Assembly: GCF_030272615.1 (NCBI RefSeq)
Contig: NC_081407.1
Span: 152,537,048-152,601,047 of the forward strand
DNA: 64,000 bases
Source of the DNA: Cryptomeria japonica
Taxonomy: Eukaryota > Streptophyta > Pinopsida > Cupressales > Cupressaceae
Direction: 5' to 3'
The notes beneath the pieces are model-generated. The model did not search any database, was not told the DNA's origin, and was given only the letters and a program-made list of their open reading frames with translations. Numbering within the stretch: position 1 is the stretch's first letter; every line of letters begins with the position of its first letter. Position numbers and translations under genes: made by a program. Of the stretch, positions 1-10,750 are shown piece after piece.

Positions 1-219
1 GTAGGTAGGAGAAATAATAAAATATTCTAAAAGAGATGGATCACCCACTAAAGGTGGAATGTAACAACAAGATAAGACCATAAAAGGTGGAATTTATTCT
101 ACACACATCTTCCCTATGTGCACACTTCCCTAAGTGTCTCATATCCAAACTACTATGAAATGCATTACCCTGAGTCAACTTAAGTAAAGTGTAATTATGA
201 GACATAATTTACACTAACA
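1..219 (-). repeat. Start of the 3' LTR of remnant F
   Basis: The LTR start is placed by the G-run polypurine tract at 220-226 followed by TGTTAG on the minus strand. Only the first 219 bases of the LTR are in the window, so its end, duplication and partner LTR cannot be checked. The sequence has several short direct words (for example the two ATTCCACCTTT copies) but no ORF. Confidence 0.5.
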
Positions 220-232
220 CCCCCCCTAAAGT

Positions 233-956
233 GCAACTTAGGGGAATGTAGACTCAAGCCAACAATGCAAGATGGGTCCTAGCTACGAGGCCATGTTATG
301 TACCCATGTACAAATGAAAATGTATGCAAACCAATGCAATCTCTCACAAATAGAGAAAGAGAGAAAAACCCAATGGGAAAAAAATCCCCCCCAAAAGAGA
401 GATGAAAACTATACAAAAAGAAATCTCAAAGAAGTATGAGAAGGAAAAAACCCCATGTGAGGAAAGATTCCCCCCCATAAGAGAGAAGAAGAGAGACCAA
501 GTAGCCCCCCCCCCTCCCCCACTCAATGTATAATTTGCAACAATGGTAAAAACTCAAAATTGAATGAAGAAACTGCTCCACAATCGTTGAACAATGTTCC
601 TCCCCTTAGGAAGAAACAAAACCAAAGGTGTATCCATGACGTCTCCCCAGTCATGAATGGAAGATGTAGGAAAAAAACTCAAGATATAAAACCTGTTCAA
701 GTGTGCCCATGTCAATACTGAAAGTTGCCTCCTCCAAATCAGGTGTACTGATCCAAACTGTTGAAAAAGGAAATCCAAGATCTAGTGGAGATGAATGTAG
801 AACAAGATCCAAAGACTCATATGTCTCCTCTAAGGATAAAGAGACCTCCTCAAAGTGTTGTACATAAGAATCCACAATCATGTCAACCTCAAAATAATGA
901 TCATGTAGAGAATGAACAAGAGGGTCAGAGTGTTCCCTCACAACAATTGAAGAAAG
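233..956 (-). pseudogene. Unrecognised coding remnant of element F
   Basis: The minus strand from about 950 to 651 stays open for roughly 100 codons and has an acidic, Leu/Ser/Val-rich composition. It ends in a stop at 651 and is followed by pyrimidine-rich, non-coding sequence with three short G-runs (near 380, 470 and 505) before the polypurine tract. I recognise no family motif. It lies where a 3' extra ORF or the tail of a polyprotein would be. The first six residues of the longest open frame come from the LTR of element E, so the gene is truncated at its 5' end by E. Confidence 0.3.
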
Positions 957-1951
957 TGTTGGCAATTGACACTCATCCGATAAGGTTCATTGAATTATGT
1001 GTTATCATTGATGGCAACTCATCATCTCAGGGTAAATGGTTTCATAGTTTGGTTAATCGACATACATTGCACTTAGCCGATATTGGCATTCATATTGCTT
1101 TACACCCGACACCGACACCAACACCAACATTCACTTCATACCCTACTAAGTCCTGATCCTAGTAATGTGTATATGGAACCCGATAATGGATAGGACTTGG
1201 CTAAGGAAATATTTTGGTCTCGATTATATCTTCATGGATTTTGGTGGTAACATGTGATGACTATCATGGTCTTTGGATTTTTGTTTAATTTTCATTATGT
1301 TTCGACAGTCGACTTGTTTATATTTCTTGTTGAAGCTGACATGGTTAAGTTAGATAGATATTTAAGAAGATCACTTTAGAAATAGATCAGATATGTGTTA
1401 CATGTTATGAAATCTTTTGATTGCAAATTTTTTCAGTGAGTTTTGGTATGCGATTGGAAGCGGTTGTGTATAGTTTTACGTACACAACTTTACCGGTAGA
1501 AGAATAGAGTATCAGAGAACCAAAATACAGAGGAGGTTATCAAATAATTCACCGGAACTTATCCAACATGGTCAGATGCTATTTATAAGTTCATTTTAAG
1601 TTGTAAACACTTGTACGTGTTATGTAAGTTAGTGAGACTTTCGATATTTTGTGTTTGAGCAGTGAGCTCTAGGTGGTTGGCCTTTCTGCATGTGCAGACC
1701 CTCTTATGTAATATTTCTATACCTTGATCAAGTATATAGATATTGTGGGTCTCATCCCCACCGTGGTTTTTACCTTTGCAAGGTTTTCCGCGTATAAATA
1801 TTGGTGTTATGGCGTTTCCTTTTATTGTGTTATTTTGTGTATGCATTCTAAATTTATTTATTGTTAACCGATTAATAAGGAATAAGTTCAAAACTAACTT
1901 TACCGGTAGAACACTGATTTGCCCCCCCCTCAGTTTTCTTGGATTCCAACA
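957..1951 (+). repeat. 5' LTR of element E
   Basis: It starts TGTTGGCAATTG and ends CCAACA directly before the primer binding site. Near its 3' end (1745-1792) it carries the GTGGG..CCCAC and CGTGG..CGCG paired-hairpin motif found in the other Copia LTRs here. A C-run precedes the 3' terminus. Similarity to the LTR that follows E's pol (45404 onward) is confined to this motif and the first few bases. An apparent short ORF (761-1156) straddling the LTR start is not supported as a gene. Confidence 0.6.
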
Positions 1952-1953
1952 AT

Positions 1954-1965
1954 TGGTATCAGAGC
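1954..1965 (+). other. Primer binding site of E (initiator tRNA-Met)
   Basis: TGGTATCAGAGC, the classic plant Copia complement of the 3' end of initiator tRNA-Met, lies two bases after the CA end of the 5' LTR. It is unmutated. Confidence 0.85.
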
Positions 1966-2019
1966 TTGGTTCCTTGGAAGAAGTTTAACCACTTGAAGAA
2001 GATCCGAAATTTGGAATCA

Positions 2020-2624
2020 ATGGAAACCGGTCTGTAGCAGCAACTTAGACTTGTGCTTGAGGATCTTGATAATGAGAAGATGGAGAATAGTAAACTAAAA
2101 AATGAATTGAAGCAAGCCCATGAACACATCATTTCATTGCAAGGAAAGCTTTCAGTTGTCAAGGCTAATAGAAGATAACTTTGTGATCAATTGCAAAATC
2201 AGAGAAATGATGAGGAAGATTCTATGAAGGATTGTTGTTAGAAACTTACTCAAGAGAACATTGTCTTGAAGAACGAGATGCAAGCCCTAACTATGAGGAT
2301 GTGTATGGAGATTGAGGGCAGAAAGAAAAATGAAGAAAACCTATCTCAAGCATTGAAGGATAGATCTAAGGAATAAAACAGATTGACTGATGAGAATGAT
2401 TTGCTGAAACTTGAGTTGACCTAGTCCCAGAACAATGAATAGGAACTTGAAAGACAGGTTATTATCATGAGAGATGATTTGGTTATAGAAAATGAGTACA
2501 AGGACAAGTTCAAGGATATCTCTGCTACACTTGATGAACTGTTGAAGAATCAGAGAGATTCTCATGATAAAAGAGGTCTTGGTTATGAAGAAGGAGAAAG
2601 CTCTAACACTGCACAACAAGATAC
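2020..2624 (+). pseudogene. Element E coiled-coil gag gene, first part
   Basis: From ATG 2020 one reading frame runs to 2624, about 200 codons, rich in Glu, Lys, Leu, Asn and Gln with heptad-like Leu spacing, so the product would be a coiled coil. There are six in-frame stops (TAG or TAA) and no frameshift. All six are consistent with C-to-T decay of Gln codons. Element D interrupts the frame at codons Gln-Asp-Thr. The frame resumes exactly after the GATAC duplication at 40825 and leads into three zinc knuckles. The closest relative in the window is the gag of element C, with the same coiled-coil-then-knuckles order and a shared Gly-Tyr-x-Glu-Gly-Glu segment. Confidence 0.7.
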
Positions 2625-3392
2625 TATAGACACCTAAAATTGTCCTATCTAACTAAATAAATATTTTATTTATTTAATTACTTCATCCTAAGTATTCTAT
2701 CAATTAAATGAATCTTTATTTATTTAATTAATTCATTTATCCTCTTCTAGCCCTTTTCCTCATTTAAATAAATACATTTATTTATTTAAATCGTCATTTT
2801 CCTAAATTAAATAAATATTTTATTTATTTAATTGATCCCACTTCTTCTATTAATTAAATAAATCTTTATTTATTTAATTAATTCACTAACCTTTTCTATC
2901 CATGACACATGGCATTCATCTCTTAATTCCTACACTACCTACCCTCTCATTATTTTCTTATTTCCTCTACCTACCCTCTAATCCTAGGCGACCATCTATC
3001 TTTTACACCTCTTAATCTTATTCGTCCATTTCTTACAGTGTCTTCTATATAAGGATATGCTTCTTTCATTATCAACTCCTCCCCAAGCATTTTAGCATTC
3101 GAACTTTCATATGCGATCTAGCTATCAACCACATTTGCGTTCTTTGTTGAGCTCTTCTGCACACATAAAATCTGAGAGCAAATATATCAAGCAAGATCGA
3201 TCGAGATAGGAAGAATGGAGATTCAAACCCTAGTGGACATGTGACAATATAATCTTTGTGATTTTGTTGATTTGCATTTGTCTTAGGTAATCTTCATATG
3301 TTATGGTGGATCTTTATTGTTGTTAGGCTAGGGTTTTGTGATTGAATTCATCTAGCCTTTCAATATTGTTGTTTCCATTTTTAACATAAATA
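2625..3392 (+). repeat. 5' LTR of element D
   Basis: It aligns along its length with the 3' LTR at 40051. It begins TATAGACACC where the 3' copy has TGTAGACACC and ends ATAAATA where the 3' copy has ATAAACA, so both terminal dinucleotides have changed by single transitions. The first 270 bases hold five imperfect palindromes of AATTAAATAAAT/ATTTATTTAATT type. Confidence 0.9.
3045..3054 (+). promoter_or_regulatory. TATA box of the D LTR
   Basis: CTATATAAGG lies two thirds into the LTR, followed after about 30 bases by a pyrimidine-rich probable start region. The 3' LTR has the matching TTATATAAGG near 40472. Confidence 0.6.
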
Positions 3393-3395
3393 TTT

Positions 3396-3413
3396 TGGAA
3401 CACCCGGTGGGAC
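3396..3413 (+). other. Primer binding site of D
   Basis: TGGAACACCCGGTGGGAC follows the 5' LTR after three T. It matches the form usual at the start of plant Tat-type internal regions (TGG..C-run..GGTGGGAC). I cannot name the tRNA with certainty. Confidence 0.6.
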
Positions 3414-3522
3414 TCTTGTCCTTTTGCATTTAACATCTTGGTTGCAAATTTTATGCTTTTGAAGTTGCAGATCTAACATTTTCGACAACATTTCAACATT
3501 TTCACATCTGCACATTCTGGAA

Positions 3523-3760
3523 CCACGTTTTTGCTTTTTTGTTGCGTCTGTGACCCCTGGAATTGCGTCTGCGTCCTCCACATTATTTTACATTTTTCAA
3601 ATTGCAGAGTCACATATGTGTTCCTGGATCATGTTTGTGAACCTTTTAACCACGTCTATGTTGCAGATTCGTGCATGTGTTGTTGAAACATGTTTGTGAG
3701 GTTTAAAGGCGCGCCTGTGTCTCAGAACCGCGTCTATGTGAGATTTAATCATGTTTGTCT
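3523..3760 (+). repeat. Short-word array 1 in the D leader
   Basis: About eleven variants of CGCGTCTGTGT or CATGTTTGTGT recur every 20-30 bases (for example 3543, 3565, 3650, 3709 and 3730). The words are conserved while the spacers are not, so this is an interspersed array and not a simple tandem repeat. Confidence 0.6.
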
Positions 3761-4918
3761 TTGGTTTTTGTTTCAATTTTTAAGGCTTCATTTTGTGATT
3801 TTGATTTCAGATCTGGTTTATTCAAGCTAATATCTTGTGATCTAGCTAACAAATTGGTGTAGCTTGTCCTTGAAGCAACACGTCTTGTCGAAGGGCCCTA
3901 TTTCACAAAGTCTTTTGGATCTAAAATTTACCTAACTTGTGTGCTTGCAGAAGGGGTATTATTGCAAAACTACTAACAAATCTTTGTTACAAAATTTTGG
4001 AAAGGGTTTTTGATCTTTATTGTGTGCCTTGTTTTCATCGATTACCAAACACTTCAATTGGTGCACTAAAATTGAACCAGTGTCTTTTGCGTCTTGGGCA
4101 ATAGGGTCTTTGTGTTTAATCTTTAGAGGTCATGCCTCCCCGTGTGGTCATTAGGACTACTAGTGAGGAGGGAACGACCCAAGTGGTAACAAGGAAAACC
4201 CACCTCTTCTAAACCACTATAAATAATTGTATCCATGGTGAAAGCCATGGTTGGCATGTGCTGATTAGTTCATACTGATACTATGTCTCCCCATAAACCT
4301 GTTTGATCAGTAGTAGGGTGTAACCCCTACTGGTTGGGAGCCTTCTATATTTACAGAGCTGAAAGTACCGCATGTATGGCCACATGAACGGATGCCCTTA
4401 ATAGCACCTTTTTTTTTTAGAAAGCCAAAATCCTTCTAGTTGTTGGGGTAGGAAGTCGGGCCTTTGGAGTGGCCCACACACATACGTTTCTTAGTAGAGA
4501 TACAAAGTTCTCCACAGGGAGTTTTCATGGGGACTGGTGCTTGGCTGCCCCAGAGAAGTGAGTGTTGAGGGTGGAGCCAGTGGGGTTAAGCATCTAAGTA
4601 TCCCCTTTGAATAGCATAGCCTCGGAGGAAACCCCATGTGGGATCAACAACTATTGTCCTAGCCAACCATAAGAATTGTTCTTGTCTTCTTTTAAACATT
4701 CGAACATTCAAGATCAAACATCAAAACATTATGTCTTTTGTGTCTTCAAGTGTATGCAAAAACATTTTTTACATCAAACAACACACTTTCATTTGAGTCA
4801 TTTTGAGTCTAAACACTTGCAAACATTGAGTCCTCTTGCCACGAAAAATAGTCAAAAATTCATATTTGGTCAAAACAACAGCTTCACAAATTGAGAAAAT
4901 TGCACTCAGATTTTGGAA

Positions 4919-5100
4919 ACGCGTCTGTGTCTGATAGAAACACGTCTGTGTCCTGTAGCCGCGTCTGTGTAGGACAAAAACGTGTTTGTGTTATCATAAG
5001 AAAATTTACATTCACTAAATCTTAGAAACGTGTATGTACAATGTTTAATCACGTATGTGTGGGGTAACCATGTTTGTGAAGTATACATGCACATCTGTCT
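4919..5100 (+). repeat. Short-word array 2 in the D leader
   Basis: Eight more copies of the same word occur. The first four (4919-4991) are the best preserved: ACGCGTCTGTGT, ACACGTCTGTGT, CCGCGTCTGTGT, ACGTGTTTGTGT. Spacing is again about 20-25 bases apart from one longer gap. Confidence 0.65.
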
Positions 5101-5585
5101 TCAGTATTGGAAAAAAACTTACAGTCCAGCAAACAAGAGCAATTAGTTTCGGAATTATTGAGCTTCCAAGGTTATTTCTCTAGGTTTTCATCTAGCGTTC
5201 AGCCTATTTCTGGTTCTCACAAAGTTCATCATTTCTTTACACCTTGTATTACATTCACATTTGTCTAAACTTAAGGTCACTTGGTAGTCCTCGTCTTACT
5301 TTGTCAACACACTACATACAACAACATTTTGCTAAGTGGTCCCTCATCAAGGTCTATCACCTTTGGGTCTCATTTGGTCTTACTTAGAGTTAAGTTCAAC
5401 TGACCTCATTAAGAGAATCTATCATCTCTTGGGAAGCCACACCTACTCTACTACATACATACTTGGTCTTACACTTTGGACATTGCAAGTATACCTCAAA
5501 TTCATTTACATTCCATCCAACTCTTGGTCTTCCATACTCTTTCCATTTTCATCTAGTCTCACACATCTTGGTCAAGACATAGTTC

Positions 5586-7831
5586 ATGGTTGAAACCCAT
5601 TCCCAAAAATCTAGGAGAGAAGCTAAAGAGGCTCAAGAGTCTGCAAACATGAGTAGCTATGAGTATGAAAATGATATCTTTTTCAATTCTGATCATACCG
5701 TATTACCTGACATGGACATCTATAGAAACATTTAGAATGTTGAGAACATGGATAATACAAACAACAATTATACACACAATGACAATGTGGACAATATTTC
5801 AGTACATTTAGCAGAAGTGGAAGACTCTATTATGGATCCCCATCTTAATAGATTGGTTGAGGAAATCATGAGAAAAGACAATATTTCTTACAAGTGATGG
5901 CACAAAGTGGAGCTAAGATACCTCATGATTTTGACATGTCTCAAATAGTGGAAAATCGACCTATGCAAGAAACTCAACTCAACATGGATCAAAGGAGATC
6001 TAATAGTGGAGGTACTAGAGGACCACGTTTCATACTTGAGTCACCATCATCTTTGTTTCAAAAACCTGAGGTCTCAAATACACATGGTCAAGCTTATGAT
6101 ACTCGTGAAAGAGCATCTCATGAACAACTCCATCTACGCGGACCATTATGGAAATCTTATGTGGATAAATACACTCAATTGCATACCAATGCTAAGGACA
6201 AACCTCCAAAACAAATGGATATCTAGAGGCATGCTCAAAATTTAGACACAAGAAAACCCCGTGTCAAATTTGGGGCACTACATTAGAACAAACTCATGAC
6301 ATGCCTATAGAATATGATATGCATGGACAAAGCAGATATTCCATTCCTCGTTATGACTCTATACCAGGTGGTTCCTATATGCAGATCATTATAGACCTCC
6401 TCCATATGAACATGTTTATGATCAATATCATCCATATATGCAGTATCCTCCCCCTCCACCCGGTGGCTCGGGCATGGGATATGGTTCAAGAAGTCAGTCT
6501 CCACCTAAGAACAATTTGGAACAACAGATAAAGGACTTACAAAATAAAATGGAGGATATTAATACACCAAAGCCAACTTACACAATGAGAGACATATGTC
6601 CCTATCCATTTGACAAAAGCATTCCAATGCCTCCTTTTCCTACACATTTCGTAACACCAAAGTTTGATAAGTATATAGGCAAGGGAGACCCTAAGGCACA
6701 TATAAGATAATTTTTCACAGCTTGCATTGAGGTAGCAGTAGAAGAAACATACTTGATGAGATTGTTCCCACAAAGCTTAGGTGATCAACTATGGAATGGT
6801 TCTCCCAACTTCCACTTGGAATTAAGTCATGGGGTGATCTAGCAGAAGCTTTCATACAACATTTCTCATATAACATAGAGACAGGTATATCAGTCACCAC
6901 TTTGTGCAACACCAAGCAAAAGGATGGGGAGTCATTTTCATCATTCCTACAAAGATGGAGGAATTTAGCCAGCAGATTCTCTTGTGAAATTCCACAAAAA
7001 TAAATGGTAGAGATGTTCACATAGAATGTCAACAGAGAAATTGGTTATGACTTAAGAAAGGCTTGTTTTCCCACTTTCAAGGATGTCATTGAGAAAGTCT
7101 TAGCAACAGAGAAGGTCTTAATTGAGCAAGGATTCATTAAGATATTCAAAGAAAACAAAGAGGACTTTAAAGGAAAAGACAAGCCACGATTTTGGAACAC
7201 AAACAAGAACACAGTGAATGATGGTGTTGTTGATGCTAACACAATGAAACCCAAAATCATTCTTTCTGGATCATGTTCTACAAACAACCAAGTGAATAAT
7301 CAAACAACTTAAAAACCATGAATAAAATACACCCCATTGGGAGAACCACTTGAATCAGCTTTCAAGAAGCTAGTGGCTAAAAAGATAATAACAATTCTAG
7401 ACAATCCTCCATATGAGCCAAAGGTCAAACCAAATTGGTGGAATGACGATGAGTACTATGAATATCACAAGAGAAAGGGACATAAAACAGGAAATTGTCA
7501 TCGGCTGAAGAACATTATACAAGATCTTATTGATAGAGGTGACATTGAGATCGAAGGGCATTCATCCAATCAAGAGCATGATATGTTTAAGGAACCATTC
7601 CCTAAACATGACAAGGGAAAATCCAAAGCCACAGAGGAGAAGGCCAACTATACCAAATCATTCTATAACTATGATTCAACTATTCATCACATTTCGATGG
7701 AATATTATGTCTCTAACATTATCATGAAGGACAAAGCACCTGAAAATTCTTCCCAAAGACCCAAAGTTGTCCTAAAAGGCATTGGACCTTCTTTTGAATC
7801 TACCTCCAAATGTAATGTCACAACTCAATGA
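5586..7831 (+). pseudogene. Element D gag
   Basis: The probable start is ATG 5586, whose frame has a TAG near 5733 and shifts by one base near 5893, from where the product reads on in frame 2. Recognisable parts in order are a polar N-terminus, a Pro-rich stretch with CPYPFDKSIPMPPFPTHF (6594-6650), and the retrotransposon gag core around 6791-7003 (WFSQLPLGIKSWGDL then AFIQHF). A Cys/His motif of the YYEYHKRKGHKTGNCHRLK type at 7459-7515 ends the gag portion; in this lineage it usually starts C-x-Y-H, and the first Cys is replaced by Tyr here. At least two frameshifts lie between 6226 and 6791, with further stops at 7001 and 7309. Gag would package element RNA in cytoplasmic particles. Confidence 0.8.
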
Positions 7832-7843
7832 GGTAAGGTCACC

Positions 7844-9409
7844 TTGCAAGGTGCTCTAGCTAAAACCACCGCTTCCTTGGCAACCAAACCTGAGTATGAT
7901 CTGGTAGAACAGTTAGGGAGGATGCTTGCGCTTATCTCCATCCTTGAACTTTTATGCATATCCCCCACACATAAAGCCATCCTTGATAAAACTTTGAGAG
8001 AAACTTTTGTCCCCACTGATCTGAACGTGGACCAATTTCAAGCCATGGTGGGATACCTTTCCATTCCACATTCTCTCACATTCACTGAAGTTGATGATGC
8101 CTCTATAAGCCAACCATATAATGCACCTTTACACATTGAAGCTTTCCTACACAAACATTGAATAAAATGAGTCCTGATAGATGGAGGAGTTGGTCTCAAT
8201 ATATGTACTTTGAACACAATAATACAATTGGGATATTCAGATAAAGTTGTGAATGCTACAAACAAAAATACCATCAAGGCATATGATGATGAAGAGCATT
8301 CATCCAAAGCCACAGTCACTTTACCTCTCAGAATAGGGCCAGTTACAAAGGATGTGGTTTGTCAAGTCCTAGACCTTGATCTCACATACAACATATTGCT
8401 AGGACATCCATGGATTCATGAGATGAGAGCAGTCCCATCTACATACCATCAATGCATTAAGTTTCCTCACAATAGAGCTGAAATAATAGTTAATGGTGAT
8501 CCTAATCCATTTATATGCTGCAATAATTTGAGGCCAAAAGTTGAGACAGTAATTCCAATTAATAGAGAAGCTATACCATCTTCGGCATATATTAACCAGG
8601 AATCATTAAAACCTTCAACATCAAAGCAAGGTGAGCTCAAAGGGAAATATCAGGACAAATGCATGGGTGAATACACTCTAAATCAAACCATGTGCTTATG
8701 GCAAGTTATGAGTTCACCAAAAGAATATGGACGACCATATCCTTCTAAACGGGTATCTATCATTACACTAAAATTGGATGCTACTATATTACAAAAGTGG
8801 GGTGAAATGGAAGAAGAAGACTTATACAAAATGCTTTACAAAGACCCTAAAGATGGTACACAAGATCACATCAAGATACCATGTGAAAAATATGGCAAAG
8901 GATTCAAGATCCTACAAAAGTTTGGGTACGATGGTAAAAGTCCTATGGGCTTAAGAAAAGAAGGTATCACTCAACCTTTGCAACCAGAATTGACATTTAA
9001 GAATCAGCACTCAAAAGGGCTTGGTTTCATATCTTCCAGGTTGAATACTCACAAAATAGAATAAGCATTGCAAATCATGATTTCCAATGATCTACAAGAG
9101 AACCGCTATTCCACCAACTCTAATGAATGAGAATGGGGTTCGGATAAATCCTCCAATGATTATGAACTCACCAAGACATTCAGAGAACCAGGTGAACCCA
9201 CAAAAGAAGAGGAATTTCATAGAAAATTCAGATTTGGTCAAGAAACAACCCCTGAGGAACCCATATTGTCTTTTTCTTTAGGTTCTAGGTCGAAATCATG
9301 AAGGATAAGGATGCCTATTCTAGAATGTGCTTTTAGTGATGACAATTTAGACTCGTTCATGATCAAGATAGATGAGGAGAGTGCCAATGATGACCTCGAC
9401 AACTACCTT
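7844..9409 (+). pseudogene. Element D protease and G-patch region
   Basis: This continues gag in frame 2. The retropepsin active site is at about 8173-8200 and reads VLIDGGVGLN, where the family normally has Asp-[Asp/Thr]-Gly-[Ser/Ala]. A downstream NILLGHPWIHE (8389-8421), the conserved C-terminal part of plant Gypsy proteases, confirms the call. A G-patch follows at about 8886-9010 (glycine-spaced GKGFK..FGYDGKSPMGL). Stops occur at 8159, 8168, 9062 and about 9299. The frame continues to 9409, where element C is inserted, and the polyprotein resumes after 32402. The G-patch, an RNA-binding module, is typical of Tat/Ogre elements. Confidence 0.8.
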
Positions 9410-10533
9410 TGTTGGAATTTTGATGATGTTGTGATTTTCATTGATGGACACACACTTGCTTTGTGAATACTTTCTTAATGTATGAGTTATGCTCAACCGG
9501 TAATTGTTCCAACTAGTATTATGTATTATAGTCTTTAGACTATCAGTGTTTTGCAGAAGATGTTTACCGGTCACAAATTGACTGAAGATCTCAAGCGGTA
9601 TGAAGACCTCAAGCGGTTCGAGGATCTCAAGCAATACGAAGGAACAAAGCCATAGTTAACATTTTTCCAGTCTTCATTTTTGACAACCAGTAATCGGTAA
9701 ATTGTATGAATCGGTATTACTTTGTGATGAGTTACCAACTGGTATTTCTGTGATGAGTTATCATCCACCGACACTTTGGCGGTGATTTTGGGTCATGTTA
9801 CCAAATGTGTCTAGATGCACTGAACCTAGGAACTTGTAATTTAATCCTATTGGACCGACATGAAATCAGACTCCTTTATAAGGACATCATGTTCAGGGTT
9901 TTAGATGATGATGAGGGTTTGTATGTGCAATCATAGAAGAAAAGATTAGGTCTGTGTGAAGAGTAAGAGTGTGGAGATATTGAAGACTGAAGTAATGCTG
10001 AAATGCATTAACAATGAGCTATCAAAGATCTAACCAAGCATATTGTGCTAGTATCTACATCACTCACTTGTTGTTTACTCACATCTTCGACAAGTCTGAA
10101 ACCTTTAATTGGGTAGGCCTAGCAAAGCCTTTGTAAATCCTCTAATAAGGTGGTTCACAACTGTGAATCTGAAATCCTCTCACAAGGTAGTCTTTAACAG
10201 GACTTATCTCCTAACAGAGATCTATATTCCTAATAGGATCTGTTCTAGTGAAGAACAGTGTGTGACCTTAACCGGTCTGGTTTCTATTCTGCAGATAGTT
10301 ACTTGTGATTTTCTGCTCACCGTGGTTTTTCCCATTTGGGTTTCCACGTCAAAACATCTTTTGTTATGGTGATTGTGCTCTTGTGGGTGAATGCTTTGTT
10401 TTCTATTTGGTTTGCATTTATCTTAACCGGTTTATTAGTGAATCTTTTGTACCGGTTATCTGCTAAATTGTTTAAGAGTTTGAGTACAGTATTTTTTGGT
10501 ATACTAATTCACCCCCCCTCTTAGTATTCATCA
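9410..10533 (+). repeat. 5' LTR of element C
   Basis: It starts TGTTGGAATTTTGATG and ends TATTCATCA just before the primer site. A TATA-like TTTATAAGG is at 9875. The paired hairpin is at 10308-10348, with GTGA..TCAC then a perfect CGTGG..CCACG stem. It aligns throughout with 31267-32402. Confidence 0.9.
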
Positions 10534-10535
10534 AT

Positions 10536-10547
10536 TGGTATCAAAGC
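10536..10547 (+). other. Primer binding site of C
   Basis: TGGTATCAAAGC differs from the tRNA-Met complement TGGTATCAGAGC by one transition and lies two bases after the LTR end. Confidence 0.8.
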
Positions 10548-10583
10548 CAACCTTTCTATAAGTCTAACCACTTGGAAGCAAAT

Positions 10584-10750
10584 ATGGGGGAATGCAGTGT
10601 GACGAAACTTACTCCTTGTCTCACTCAGACTGAGAGAGCCTATGATGAACTCAAAGTCAAGTATAAAGCCTCTTTGGCCAAAAGAAGAGAGCATGCTAAG
10701 AAACTAATGGAGCTTACTGAAAATAGTTCTTCTGATGAAGCAGACATGGA
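10584..10750 (+). pseudogene. Element C gag, first part (coiled coil)
   Basis: From ATG 10584 an open frame of about 55 codons, Lys/Glu/Leu-rich, runs into the target site of element A (codons Ala-Asp-Met-Asp, ATGGA duplicated). The frame continues without shift at 18450. The alternative TTG at 10572 adds four codons but has no advantage. There are no stops in this part. Structure and position match the first gag part of element E. Confidence 0.75.

Larger units (their letters stand above)
1..956 (-). mobile_element. Remnant F: 3' end of a minus-strand LTR retroelement
   Basis: Read on the minus strand this is internal sequence (956 down to 233), a polypurine tract (232 down to 220, ending in a run of seven G) and then the start of an LTR beginning TGTTAGTGTAAATTATG at 219. 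That order is the 3' end of an LTR retrotransposon. The LTR runs off the left edge of the window. On the right the element stops where the TGTTGG start of Copia element E begins at 957. No diagnostic pol motif remains, so the superfamily is open. Confidence 0.6.
3414..5585 (+). other. Non-coding leader of element D
   Basis: About 2.2 kb separates the primer site from the first gag ATG. It holds two arrays of a short CGTCTGTG-like word (listed separately), a 26-codon upstream ORF starting at ATG 4132, a T-run at 4409-4418, and no long ORF. Long leaders are normal in Tat/Ogre elements. The short ORFs at 4676 and 5336 look incidental: low-complexity and with no family similarity I can see. Confidence 0.6.

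Noticed and set aside
952-956. GAAAG as the target duplication of E
   Set aside because: The right side at 48269 reads TAGAT; the nearest GAAAAG is ten bases further and cannot be placed next to a CA end with confidence.
761-1156. Plus-strand 131-codon ORF
   Set aside because: It straddles the boundary between remnant F and the LTR of E at 957, so it cannot be one gene; it has no family motif.
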